Shown here one piece after another: positions 9,408 through 17,962 of a DNA stretch of 64,000 nt; position 1 is the first letter of the stretch; each line of letters starts with the position of its first letter. The notes beneath the pieces were generated by a model, which had not been told where the DNA came from, did no database searches, and was given only the letters and a program-made list of their open reading frames with translations. The stretch is from Maritalea mobilis (GTDB lineage: Bacteria > Pseudomonadota > Alphaproteobacteria > Rhodobacterales > Rhodobacteraceae), in assembly GCF_019800885.1 (NCBI RefSeq), contig NZ_JAHVKE010000002.1, positions 310,001 to 374,000 on the forward strand, written 5' to 3'. The position numbers were made by a program, and so were the translations under genes.

Positions 9408-10448
9408 TCAGAAATCGATATCGACGAAGACAAGCCGGTGGTCAGACGCCGTTTCAACGGCCTCGCCCAGATCGTCCGGTTCCGTGCCATCCGGCCAGAG
9501 GACACGCGCGGCGCCAACTGCAAGAATTGCAGACGGCAGGATGTAATCGACACGCAAGTCGCCGGGTACCGGGTCGGTCCAATCAGCGGTTGCGGTGCCG
9601 CCATCGGCCCGCGTCGGCCGTGGGTCTTGCAGCGCGCGATGCGCCAGCAGATTGCGCAAGGCCTCACGCTGCCCCTCTCCGCGCTCGGGGTCGACATTGA
9701 GCGTTCCCATCAAGGCGAAGTCCGGCGCGTCAAAGGCGGCGCCATTGGGGGTCCATCCATCCAAATAAAGCGACCAGAATCGCAGTTCATCCGCGTTGCG
9801 CAGGCCGTTGCGATCCTCCGGCCCGTCAAAGACAGGCGTCGAGGCGTGGCTTGCGAGAATGTGGAATGGCCTGCCGTTGACCAGAACGGCCACATCCCAA
9901 GCCGCGACAGAATGCAGTCGTAAGACATCCAGTGCCTCGTCTGGTGTGACCAATGCGGCTGAACTGTCCGGAAGGTCCGCCCAAAGAAAGCTGCTGAAGT
10001 CGCGGACGGCTTCGACCGGGAACCGGGACAAGAGCATCATGCCGCCCTGCCCGGTGAACCAGCCATATCCATGGGCATCGCGTGGCCCGGTCGATATCCC
10101 ATCCCCGTCAATGTCGTGGCCCGTCGGCACGCCTGAATTCACCGGCAAGGACAGGTGATGCGGATAGGCGAGGCCACGCTCGGCCAGCACCCCGGCCAGC
10201 GCGCCTGCAGTTGCGCCGCCAGCGTCGCTGTCGATGCCCTGGAGCAGGAGTATATCGGCTTGGGCAGCGGCGATCACCGAGAGCGTTGCCAGAACCTGAG
10301 GGTCATCGCCGGACAGGATATCGCGCAGCAGCAGGCCTGGGCCGCGGCGCGACAGGTCCGTATGGTATTGCGCGAGTCTCAGATCTTCGGCTGTCGTCGG
10401 GCCCGCGGTCAGCAGGAGTGCAACCGTTAGCCAGGCATAGCGACCGAT
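9408..10448 (-). CDS. secreted endonuclease/exonuclease/phosphatase-fold protein, start uncertain
   Basis: About 346 residues with an N-terminal hydrophobic export signal (YAWLTVALLLTAGPTTAEDL) and an EEP-type fold. Seen: AQADILLLQGID (the Glu of the family is replaced by Gln here), HILASHASTP, LMGTLNVDPERGEG (usual GDFN region) and the C-terminal DHRLVFVDIDF with its Asp-His. It is probably a periplasmic phosphodiesterase-like protein. The coordinates assume a start at the signal peptide, but no ATG, GTG or TTG lies in frame next to it; the nearest in-frame GTG is far upstream inside the neighbouring gene. The 5' end overlaps that gene by roughly 22 bases. Confidence 0.7.
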   Translation of the reverse strand: MGRYAWLTVALLLTAGPTTAEDLRLAQYHTDLSRRGPGLLLRDILSGDDPQVLATLSVIAAAQADILLLQGIDSDAGGATAGALAGVLAERGLAYPHHLSLPVNSGVPTGHDIDGDGISTGPRDAHGYGWFTGQGGMMLLSRFPVEAVRDFSSFLWADLPDSSAALVTPDEALDVLRLHSVAAWDVAVLVNGRPFHILASHASTPVFDGPEDRNGLRNADELRFWSLYLDGWTPNGAAFDAPDFALMGTLNVDPERGEGQREALRNLLAHRALQDPRPTRADGGTATADWTDPVPGDLRVDYILPSAILAVGAARVLWPDGTEPDDLGEAVETASDHRLVFVDIDF

Positions 10449-11278
10449 TTGGGCGCGTCGGCGCCGATGGCTGCCGTCAGCCGGGCGCGGCGCTGCGCGA
10501 TCATGTCCGCGATCCGACCCATGGCGAGGCCGCGCATCAACATGCTGAGCGGTATGAATGTCCACAGCGTCAGACCCCAGACCAAGGTGTGCGGCGACGA
10601 GAGCACGGCCGCGTCGATATGGTTGGCCGCAAGGACCGCCACCACCGGCAGAAGGAAAGGGGTGCAAAAGCCTAAGATAAGGTTAACGCGGCTGTCCCGG
10701 CGCAGGCGCTTGATGATGTCGCCGCCAGTCGTCGGATCGAAGGTTGGTAAATTTACCCAGACGTTGAAGGCGAACCCCCGTGCCGGCCATTGATGCAACC
10801 GCACCAGCAGCGCGAACACGATCATGGAGACCACGGCCACCAGCAAAGAGATGCCGGCCATTCCGCGGATCTTGTCCAGCAGGAACGGGTCGATCCCCTC
10901 CGGCAACTGTTCAAGGATGAGGTTCATCGGACTGAACGGAAAGTCGAGGGCGCGCGAAATCATCAGGCCAAACGCGTTGACGATCAGCGCGAGGCTGGAT
11001 TGCCCCTGTTCCGCCGTGACCACGATGCTGAGCAGGAAAAGGGACAGAAACAGCGACAGGATGCGCACCCGGTTGAAGGGCGGGGCATCGCGAAATTCGA
11101 CGAGGCCCGGAAAAACCGCGGCGTATTCGACACCGATGAAAACCGCCAAGGTCAGGCCGACCAGCATGACCATCTGGGCACCCTCGGGCGTTGTCCCGGG
11201 GATCATAAGCGCGGGGGTCGCGATCACGATCAACGTGATGAACGCCCTCAGCACAGCACCTGCAAGCTGAGAAATCAC
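10427..11278 (-). CDS. conserved multi-pass membrane protein of unknown function
   Basis: 283 residues with about seven hydrophobic segments: residues 8-27, 36-56, 72-91, 98-115, 145-165, 205-222 and 232-250. It has no recognised catalytic motif; a polar loop near residues 170-200 (NVWVNLPTFDPTTGGDIIKR) sits between helices. It lies between leuD and the EEP protein on the same strand and overlaps the latter, so the pair is probably co-expressed. I do not recognise a function. Confidence 0.75.
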   Translation of the reverse strand: MISQLAGAVLRAFITLIVIATPALMIPGTTPEGAQMVMLVGLTLAVFIGVEYAAVFPGLVEFRDAPPFNRVRILSLFLSLFLLSIVVTAEQGQSSLALIVNAFGLMISRALDFPFSPMNLILEQLPEGIDPFLLDKIRGMAGISLLVAVVSMIVFALLVRLHQWPARGFAFNVWVNLPTFDPTTGGDIIKRLRRDSRVNLILGFCTPFLLPVVAVLAANHIDAAVLSSPHTLVWGLTLWTFIPLSMLMRGLAMGRIADMIAQRRARLTAAIGADAPKSVAMPG

Positions 11279-11465
11279 TACCTCTACCTCAACATCAAGA
11301 GCCGGTTACCCCGACTTCTCGCTAACAATTTGGTCAAGCAAATGTCCTGCAGGGTCCAATTTTGCGAAAATTGGCCACAAAGCAGCTCACCCTGCCCGAT
11401 TTTTGCCACAAAGTTGCCCAGATCTGCCTTTTTTTGGCAAGCAAACCCTTGGATTCAGACGCAAA

Positions 11466-11487
11466 CGCCCCGCGCTTTGGCGGGGCG
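11466..11487 (-). terminator. hairpin downstream of leuD
   Basis: CGCCCCGC and GCGGGGCG form an 8-base-pair GC stem with a 6-base loop, 40 bases past the leuD stop. On the minus strand it is followed only by a short T-rich stretch (GTTTGCG), so it is a moderate intrinsic terminator or a transcript-stabilising hairpin. Confidence 0.5.
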
Positions 11488-11527
11488 AGTGTCACCGAAT
11501 TGCATCAGGTTAGATGTGCAGGGGGCG

Positions 11528-12133
11528 TTACACCCAGGGGCGTTCCTGCGCTGATTTCGCTTCGAACGCGTCGATGGACGGCGCTTTTTCAAGGGTCAGC
11601 CCGATATCGTCGAGGCCGTTCAACAGGCAATGCTTGCGGAAGGGATCTACGTCGAAACTGATCGAGCCGCCATCAGGGCCGGTGATCGTCTGGTTCTCGA
11701 GATCGACACTGATGATCGCGTTCGCGCCGCGTTCGGCATCGTCCATCAGTTTGTCGACCTCTTCCTGCGGCAGAACGATCGGCAGAATGCCGTTCTTGAA
11801 GCAGTTGTTGAAGAAGATGTCCGCAAAGCTGGGCGCGATCACGCAGCGGATGCCGAAATCCAGAAGCGCCCAGGGCGCGTGTTCCCGCGAGGACCCGCAG
11901 CCGAAATTGTCACCGGCGACCAGGATCTGGGCGTTGCGATAAGCCGGCTTGTTCAGCACGAAATCGGGGATTTCCTCGCCGTTGTCGTCATAACGCATTT
12001 CGTCGAAGAGGTTTACACCAAGGCCCGAGCGCTTGATCGTCTTCAGGAACTGCTTGGGGATGATCATGTCGGTGTCGACATTGATCAGCGGCAGCGGCGC
12101 GGCGATTCCGGTCAGCTTGGTGAACTTTTCCAT
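11528..12133 (-). CDS. leuD: 3-isopropylmalate dehydratase small subunit
   Basis: 201 residues, the normal LeuD length. It is the swivel subunit of isopropylmalate isomerase and works with LeuC in the cytoplasm. Seen: the N-terminal [22 protein letters not shown], the substrate-binding [15 protein letters not shown] and the region [17 protein letters not shown] lies seven bases before ATG 12133 and decides the start over an in-frame codon at 12187. leuC is on the same strand but about 4 kb away, with oppositely oriented genes between them, so leuC and leuD cannot share a simple operon. Confidence 0.96.
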   Translation of the reverse strand: MEKFTKLTGIAAPLPLINVDTDMIIPKQFLKTIKRSGLGVNLFDEMRYDDNGEEIPDFVLNKPAYRNAQILVAGDNFGCGSSREHAPWALLDFGIRCVIAPSFADIFFNNCFKNGILPIVLPQEEVDKLMDDAERGANAIISVDLENQTITGPDGGSISFDVDPFRKHCLLNGLDDIGLTLEKAPSIDAFEAKSAQERPWV

Positions 12134-12202
12134 CTGGCACTCCTCTCGGTCCGGCGCTTCGATAGCGTGCGCGCGGGGGATCGGCAAGGGATCGGCAGCG
12201 TC

Positions 12203-13000
12203 TTAGGGCACCTCGAAGGTCAGGCTGGCCCATAGGGTGCGCCATTCCGCGCCTTCGGCCGGGTCCATCGCTTCGATCGCAACGGCATCGACCAGGTATT
12301 CGTGCCCGGGTTCGACCGGCAGAACGGCAATGCCCTCGGCGTCGGTCCGATGCAGCGTGATCTCGACCTCGCCATCCGGGCCTTCGCTGAACAATTCGAT
12401 CTGGGTATTGGCCCTGATCGCGCCGTCGAGCCAAAGTTGCACGGGCATCCCGTTCGACAGATCGTCGGTGTAGGGGTTGGCCAAGGCGACAAGCTCGGTG
12501 CGCAATCCCATCACCCGGTCTTCACCTGCGCCGTCGCCCACGGCGACCAGGGATTTCGCAAATCGGAAGTAGTGTTCCTGGACATCGAGCTGGTCGAGCC
12601 CACGCTCGGCCTGCATCGTCACGGCATCGCCAAGGTCCTTGTGTTCGACGAAGCTGACGAACTGCTCCCACGTTTCCCAAGTCAGATCGAAAGCGGTGGT
12701 CTCATAGACGAGAACCGCCAACCCCTCGGGCATCTCCGCCATCGAGAAGGCCGGCATGTCGCCGATCCGCGCATCGACGGGCCGGACCTCATCGCCTGTG
12801 ACAACATCCAGCCGGACCGCGCGGCGGGGAATATAGGCCTGCGGCACGCCCTGAAACTCCGTCCCGACGCGCAATTGCGCCTCGACCGTGCTGCCGGGAT
12901 CGACACGATAGGCGGCCGGGTCGATCCACAATTCATGCGCCGCGACCTTGCCGCCGAGGGAAATCGCGGCAAGTGTCAGGGCGAAAACAGATCGCATCAT
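12203..13000 (-). CDS. DUF4198-type periplasmic protein (NikM-like, possible metal uptake)
   Basis: 265 residues with a Sec signal (MMRSVFALTLAAISLGGKVA) and a mature start HELWIDPAAYRVDPGSTVEAQLRVG, the DUF4198 pattern with His next to the signal cleavage site. The C-terminal half is beta-rich (EITLHRTDAEGIAVLPVEPG). Relatives include NikM-like components of nickel or cobalt uptake. It is divergent from a HupE/UreJ-type permease with only 25 bases between the chosen starts, which supports a joint metal role. An alternative in-frame ATG at 13018 adds six residues and leaves seven bases. Confidence 0.75.
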   Translation of the reverse strand: MMRSVFALTLAAISLGGKVAAHELWIDPAAYRVDPGSTVEAQLRVGTEFQGVPQAYIPRRAVRLDVVTGDEVRPVDARIGDMPAFSMAEMPEGLAVLVYETTAFDLTWETWEQFVSFVEHKDLGDAVTMQAERGLDQLDVQEHYFRFAKSLVAVGDGAGEDRVMGLRTELVALANPYTDDLSNGMPVQLWLDGAIRANTQIELFSEGPDGEVEITLHRTDAEGIAVLPVEPGHEYLVDAVAIEAMDPAEGAEWRTLWASLTFEVP

Positions 13001-13025
13001 CGGGAAATCCTTTTTCATGTCGGCT

Positions 13026-14144
13026 ATGAAGGTCGTTCGCCACGCGCTTGTGTCAATGGCATTGCTTCTCACGGTTTTGCCAGCCGCAGCACACGAGATC
13101 CGCCCCACCATAGCTGATGTCGAAGTGGGGGCCGAGCGTGTCACGCTGCGCCTGATCGTGACCCTGGAAAGCCTGATCGCAGGGATCGACCTGGCCGAGA
13201 TCGACAACACGAACAATGCGCCCGAGGCCGCGATCTACGACCGCTTGCGAACCCTTGGCCCGGAGCGGCTGGAAGCCGCCCTGCGGGACGCGTGGCCCCG
13301 GATCCAGCGCGGCTTTCTGATCGAGGTCGAGGGAGAGCTTGTCAGGCCCGACATCGTTTCGGTCGAGATCCCTGCGGTCGGCAACCTCGACCTGCCACGC
13401 GACTCGATCCTGACGGTCGGGGCGGAATTGCCACCGGGTGAGGCGGGCGTGCGGGTTGGCCTTGCCCCGCAATTCGGGACGTTCATCCCCCGGCAGGTCG
13501 GCGGAGGCGAGGACGCCTACGAGGGGTTCCTCGGGGTGGGCGAAATGACGCCCGAACTGCCCCGCGCCGCCGTCCTGACAGAAACCGCGGGGGCCGTTTT
13601 CCTCCGCTATATCGGTGCGGGCGTCGAACACATCGTCCCGCTGGGGCTGGACCATATCCTGTTCGTGTTGGGCTTGTTCTTTTTCGCGACGCAGCTTGGC
13701 CCGCTTCTGTGGCAGGTGACGGCCTTCACCGTGGCCCATACCATCACGCTGGCCCTGGCGGCCACGGGTGTGGTGACGGTCCCGGCCAGTATCGTCGAGC
13801 CCCTGATCGCGGCGACCATCGTTTTCGTCGGTATCGAGAACACGCTTGGCTTTGGCACGATCAAGGGGCGCACGGCGCTGGTCTTCGTGTTCGGCCTGCT
13901 GCACGGGCTGGGGTTTGCATCGGTGCTGGGGGATTACGGTATCGCCTCGGGCCGGTTCCTTTATGCGCTGGTCGGTTTCAACATCGGGGTCGAGATCGGG
14001 CAGTTGATGGTGATCCTCATCGCGTTCTCGTTGGTGGGTTGGTTCATGTCGCGCGCATGGTATCGCAAGGCCATCGCGATCCCGGTCTCGCTGATAATCG
14101 CCTCCATCGGGGCCTATTGGGTGGTCGAGCGCACGATCCTCTGA
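13026..14144 (+). CDS. HupE/UreJ-family membrane protein
   Basis: 372 residues: a signal or first helix (HALVSMALLLTVLPAAAHE), a roughly 180-residue periplasmic domain beginning HEIRPTIADVEV, then six or seven C-terminal helices with the HupE/UreJ_2 signature (HIVPLGLDHILFVLGLFFFA and FGLLHGLGFASVLG). HupE/UreJ proteins are proposed nickel or cobalt transporters; the His-rich helix starts would coordinate metal. No nickel enzyme is visible nearby. Another in-frame ATG at 13017 is possible, and no clear ribosome binding site precedes either one. Confidence 0.82.
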   Translation: MKVVRHALVSMALLLTVLPAAAHEIRPTIADVEVGAERVTLRLIVTLESLIAGIDLAEIDNTNNAPEAAIYDRLRTLGPERLEAALRDAWPRIQRGFLIEVEGELVRPDIVSVEIPAVGNLDLPRDSILTVGAELPPGEAGVRVGLAPQFGTFIPRQVGGGEDAYEGFLGVGEMTPELPRAAVLTETAGAVFLRYIGAGVEHIVPLGLDHILFVLGLFFFATQLGPLLWQVTAFTVAHTITLALAATGVVTVPASIVEPLIAATIVFVGIENTLGFGTIKGRTALVFVFGLLHGLGFASVLGDYGIASGRFLYALVGFNIGVEIGQLMVILIAFSLVGWFMSRAWYRKAIAIPVSLIIASIGAYWVVERTIL

Positions 14145-14185
14145 GCTTCTTCTGACGGGGGTTTCGCCCGCCACGCGACAGGCGT

Positions 14186-15415
14186 ATGGCGAAACACATG
14201 CGCGCGTTCCTGTTTGAAAACCGACGCTGGCTTGCCACCGGCGTGTTGCTGACCTTTGGATCCTCTTTCGGACAGACCTGGTTCATCTCGCTTTTCGCAG
14301 GTGGCATCCGCGACGCCTACGGCCTGAGTGACGGGGACTGGGGCGGGATCTACACCCTCGCGACCCTTTCCTCGGCGGCCCTGCTGCTCAGCCGGGGCGG
14401 GCTTGCCGATACCATGCCGCTCTCGCGCCTCGTCACGCTGATTTCTGGCCTTTTCGCCCTTGCCTGCCTTGGTATGGCCCTGGGCCAGTCTGTCTGGGTG
14501 TTGGGCGTGTCCGTCTTCTTGCTGCGGTTCTGTGGGCAGGGGATGTTCACCCATATGGGCATCACGGCCATGGGCCGATGGTTCGTCAGTACACGGGGCA
14601 AGGCCGTGTCCATCGCCAATCTGGGCCATCCGCTGGGGGAGGTCGCGCTGCCGCTTGGCGTCGTCCTGTGCATCGGATGGATCGGCTGGCGCGCGACCTG
14701 GGGCGTTACGGCCCTTGTCATCATGGCGATCATGCTGCCGCTGCTTCTGTGGTTGCTCGCGCGGGATCGCGCGCCGACCGGTCAGGTCAGCTTCACCGGC
14801 AGCCCCGGCTTGGGCGCGCGTCACTGGCGGCGTGCCGAGGTGCTGCGCCACTGGCTGTTCTGGGCGCTGATCCCGATGATCCTGACGCCGGGGTTTATTG
14901 GCACGGTCGTTTTCTTCCACCAGGCCCACGTCGCCGAGGTGAAGGGTTGGAGCCTGATTTCCATGGCCCCGGCCTACCCGGCCTATGCCGGCGCGACGGT
15001 GGTGATGTCACTGGTCGCGGGTTGGACGGCGGACAGGTTCGGACCGGAGCGGTTACTGCCGATCCTCTTGATCCCGATGGGGTTGGCGATGTTCCTGATC
15101 GGACCGGCCACCACCCCGGCTTTTTGGGTTGTGGCCCTTGGCATCCTCGGCATCACCCAAGGCATGTCCGGCGCGCTGTGGGGCGCTTTTCTGCCCGCCG
15201 CCTACGGCACCGACAATCTGGGAGCGGTGCGGGCGACGGTCACGGCGGTGATGGTCCTCTCGACCGCCATCGGCCCCGGGATCACCGGCGTGCTGATCGA
15301 CCGCGGTGTGACCTTTCCGGAGCAGGGCGTCGCGATGGGCCTGTGGTGCCTCGGGCTGTCCGTGGCGATGGTTCCGGTGCTTTTGCGCTATCGCCGCGAG
15401 GGGCGGCCCGGCTAA
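14186..15415 (+). CDS. MFS transporter
   Basis: 409 residues with about 12 hydrophobic helices in two halves, a loop of around 30 residues in the middle and the MFS loop 2-3 region (LSRGGLADTMPLSRLVTL). The second copy of the motif (GWTADRFGPERLLP) is also visible. It likely exports or imports a small solute by proton coupling; the substrate is unknown. It is 41 bases downstream of the HupE-type gene on the same strand. Its stop TAA overlaps the stop of the convergent glycosyltransferase gene. Confidence 0.88.
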   Translation: MAKHMRAFLFENRRWLATGVLLTFGSSFGQTWFISLFAGGIRDAYGLSDGDWGGIYTLATLSSAALLLSRGGLADTMPLSRLVTLISGLFALACLGMALGQSVWVLGVSVFLLRFCGQGMFTHMGITAMGRWFVSTRGKAVSIANLGHPLGEVALPLGVVLCIGWIGWRATWGVTALVIMAIMLPLLLWLLARDRAPTGQVSFTGSPGLGARHWRRAEVLRHWLFWALIPMILTPGFIGTVVFFHQAHVAEVKGWSLISMAPAYPAYAGATVVMSLVAGWTADRFGPERLLPILLIPMGLAMFLIGPATTPAFWVVALGILGITQGMSGALWGAFLPAAYGTDNLGAVRATVTAVMVLSTAIGPGITGVLIDRGVTFPEQGVAMGLWCLGLSVAMVPVLLRYRREGRPG

Positions 15416-16209
15416 CGAAAATCGTCGAAGCCGATGCGCCGGGCCATCCGCGCGAGAGGGGAGCCTTTCGGCGGCCGCCGCCGTTTGAAGAACGGGCGGA
15501 GGCGAGATGAATAAAGATGCAGGCAAAGCGTGTTCTTGGTCACCCAATGGTCGAGTGTACCGCGCGGGTCGAAATACAGATCGCCCAGCCACCACGGGAT
15601 CGGGTTCAGCGACTCTTGCGGAAGGGCGTGGTCAATCTCTCCGGTCGCTTGCAGCGCATATGTCTGCGCGATGGGGCCGAAGGCGTTCCCGACAAGGCGC
15701 GCGGTTTCGGCTTGCCGTCGCTCTGGTGAAATCCGGCGGATCTCCTCCTGCTGCGCGGGCTCCAGCCAGGGAAAGACCGCCGCAGGATCGTCAAACGCGG
15801 CGAGCAACATCCTGAGCGCCGGCGAGGTGGGCGGAAGCCGCATGACCGCGCCGTTCACCCAGTCCCCTTCCTGTCGCCCGATCAAGTAGCCCCCGGATGG
15901 GCGCAGCGGGCGCAGAGCGATCACATCGGTATCCACCCAGATCATCTCGCTGCGCTGCATGAGGTGCAGACGGAAGACATCCGACAAGGGGGCAGGCGGC
16001 AAACCAGCGATAGATGCGCCGATCTCCGGCCAGATTTCCTCCGCACGGACCAGATCGACGCCGGTGGGCACCCCAGGCGCAGGCGCTTCCCCGGTGTGAA
16101 ACAGCGTCACCGGATGCCCGAGCGCCACGAAACTGGCGAGCGACAGCTTGTCGATCCAGCGAAGGCGCGGGCCGATCCAGAAACTGGCAATGCCGGGAAG
16201 ATCAGCCAT
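15412..16209 (-). CDS. DXD-containing glycosyltransferase-like protein
   Basis: 265 residues related to the Gly_transf_sug / capsular polysaccharide synthesis group. Seen: IASFWIGPRLRWIDKLSLASF at the start, an aspartate pair in EMIWVDTDVIALRPL (the DXD nucleotide-sugar and metal site) and the acceptor-side LSDVFRLHLM just before it. The C-terminal part has WVTKNTLCLHLYSS. It may transfer a sugar to a surface glycan, but no other glycan genes are near, so the acceptor is unknown. ATG 16209 is preferred to a GTG two codons upstream. Confidence 0.75.
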   Translation of the reverse strand: MADLPGIASFWIGPRLRWIDKLSLASFVALGHPVTLFHTGEAPAPGVPTGVDLVRAEEIWPEIGASIAGLPPAPLSDVFRLHLMQRSEMIWVDTDVIALRPLRPSGGYLIGRQEGDWVNGAVMRLPPTSPALRMLLAAFDDPAAVFPWLEPAQQEEIRRISPERRQAETARLVGNAFGPIAQTYALQATGEIDHALPQESLNPIPWWLGDLYFDPRGTLDHWVTKNTLCLHLYSSRLRPFFKRRRPPKGSPLARMARRIGFDDFR

Positions 16210-16229
16210 GTGCACCGCCCATAAACGTC

Positions 16230-16257
16230 AACGGGGCCGCACAAGGGCGGCCCCGTT
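16230..16257 (-). terminator. hairpin between leuC and the glycosyltransferase gene
   Basis: AACGGGGCCGC and GCGGCCCCGTT pair around a short loop just after leuC. The T tract on the minus strand is weak (GTTGACGTTTATG), while the plus strand reads GTTTCTT. It probably ends or trims the leuC transcript before the next gene on this strand. Confidence 0.55.
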
Positions 16258-16311
16258 TCTTGGACTCGGTGAAAGAGGGTGCTGGTCGCATATCCCACGA
16301 CCGTGCGCGTC

Positions 16312-17718
16312 TCACATCAACTCGCGCACATCCGTCAGGTGGCCCGTCACGGCGGCGGCCGCCGCCATCGCCGGGCTCATCAGGTGGGTGCGCCCGCCGC
16401 GGCCCTGACGCCCCTCGAAATTGCGGTTCGAGGTGGCCGCGCAGCGTTCACCGGGAGCCAGCTGGTCGGGGTTCATGGCAAGGCACATGGAACAGCCCGC
16501 AAGCCGCCATTCGAACCCGGCCTCCTTGAAGATGTCGGCCAGACCCTCTTCCTCGGCCTGGGCACGGACAAGGCCCGAGCCGGGCACGACCATGGCGCGG
16601 ATGCCGTCCTTGATCTTCTTGCCTTTCAGCACGGCGGCAGCGGCACGCAAATCCTCGATCCGGCCATTGGTGCAGGACCCGATGAACACCGTGTCGATGG
16701 CGATGTCCTTGAGCGGGGTGCCGGGCTTCAGCCCCATGTAATCGAGCGAGCGCTTGGCCGCCTCGACCTTGCCGCCTTTGAAGTCCTCGGGCGCGGGCAC
16801 GACATCGGTGATCGGCAGAACATCCTCGGGCGAGGTGCCCCAGGTCACGCTGGGGGCGATATCCTCGCCACGGATGGTCACGACCTTGTCCCAATGGGCG
16901 TTGTCGTCTGAATAGAGCGTCTTCCACCACGCCAGCGCGGCTTCCCACTGGGCGCCCTTCGGCGCATGGGGGCGGCCCTTGACGTACTCGAAGGTCGTCT
17001 CGTCCGGTGCGATCAGGCCAGCGCGAGCGCCGCCCTCGATCGCCATGTTGCAGATCGTCATCCGGCCTTCCATCGACAGCGAGCGGATCGCCTCGCCGCA
17101 ATACTCGATGACATAGCCGGTGCCGCCGGCGGTGCCGGTCTCGCCGATGATGGTCAGGACGATATCCTTGGCCGTGACGCCCGGCGCCAGTTGCCCGGTG
17201 ATCTCGACCTTCATGTTCTTCGACTTCTTCTGGATCAGCGTCTGCGTGGCCAGCACGTGTTCCACCTCGGAGGTGCCGATGCCGTGCGCCAGCGCCCCGA
17301 AGGCGCCATGCGTCGCGGTGTGGCTGTCACCGCAGACCACGGTCATGCCCGGCAGGGTCCAGCCCTGTTCGGGGCCAACGATATGCACGATGCCCTGGCG
17401 CACATCCGTCACCGGGTAGTAGTGGATGCCGAAATCCTTTGCGTTCTGGTCCAGCGCGGCCACCTGGATGCGGCTGTCCTCGGGCATCTTCTCGGGGTCC
17501 TCGCGCCCCATGGTCGTCGGCACGTTATGGTCGGGCACCGCGATCGTCTTGTCGGGTGCGCGCACCGTGCGGCCCGTCATGCGCAGCCCTTCAAAGGCCT
17601 GCGGGCTGGTCACTTCGTGGACGAGGTGGCGGTCGATATAAAGCAGGCTGGTGCCATCCTCGGCCTCATGCACGAGGTGAGCGTCCCAGATCTTGTCATA
17701 GAGTGTTTTGGGGGCCAT
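16312..17718 (-). CDS. leuC: 3-isopropylmalate dehydratase large subunit
   Basis: 468 residues, the full LeuC length. It carries the [4Fe-4S] cluster that interconverts 2- and 3-isopropylmalate with LeuD. Cluster ligands are visible as the Cys of [13 protein letters not shown] and the two Cys of [11 protein letters not shown]; other hallmarks are [16 protein letters not shown] and [20 protein letters not shown]. It stands alone on this strand: the next leu gene (leuD) is separated by genes of both orientations. No ribosome binding site oddity. Confidence 0.97.
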   Translation of the reverse strand: MAPKTLYDKIWDAHLVHEAEDGTSLLYIDRHLVHEVTSPQAFEGLRMTGRTVRAPDKTIAVPDHNVPTTMGREDPEKMPEDSRIQVAALDQNAKDFGIHYYPVTDVRQGIVHIVGPEQGWTLPGMTVVCGDSHTATHGAFGALAHGIGTSEVEHVLATQTLIQKKSKNMKVEITGQLAPGVTAKDIVLTIIGETGTAGGTGYVIEYCGEAIRSLSMEGRMTICNMAIEGGARAGLIAPDETTFEYVKGRPHAPKGAQWEAALAWWKTLYSDDNAHWDKVVTIRGEDIAPSVTWGTSPEDVLPITDVVPAPEDFKGGKVEAAKRSLDYMGLKPGTPLKDIAIDTVFIGSCTNGRIEDLRAAAAVLKGKKIKDGIRAMVVPGSGLVRAQAEEEGLADIFKEAGFEWRLAGCSMCLAMNPDQLAPGERCAATSNRNFEGRQGRGGRTHLMSPAMAAAAAVTGHLTDVRELM

Positions 17719-17767
17719 CGGTCAGTCTCCGGATGGGCGGGAAATGGTCGTCGGTTCGGCTGAGCTG

Positions 17768-17905
17768 TCAGGCCGTGCCTAGGTGCCCGAGGACGCTGCG
17801 GCGCGCGCCGAAAAAGCGCCACGGCAGGCGCGCCCGATCGTCCATGTCGAAAACCCGTATCATGCCGTCGAGATACACATGCACTTGCCCCTTGCCAAGG
17901 GTCAC
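17768..17905 (-). CDS. possible small ORF, 45 residues, unknown
   Basis: A minus-strand reading frame from GTG 17905 gives a protein-like peptide containing KGQVHVYLDGMIRVFDMDDR and a basic end (ARLPWRFFGARRSVLGH). It lies in the 244-base gap between divergent leuC and the MscS gene. The hydrophobic/charged alternation looks more protein-like than random GC-rich frames, but there is no convincing ribosome binding site and no recognised family. It could be a real small gene or a remnant of a larger one. Confidence 0.25.
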   Translation of the reverse strand: MTLGKGQVHVYLDGMIRVFDMDDRARLPWRFFGARRSVLGHLGTA

Positions 17906-17962
17906 GCTTGGCGAAGGCCCGAGCGCGCCCTAGGGTAAACGCATACATCCGAAAGGACCGCG

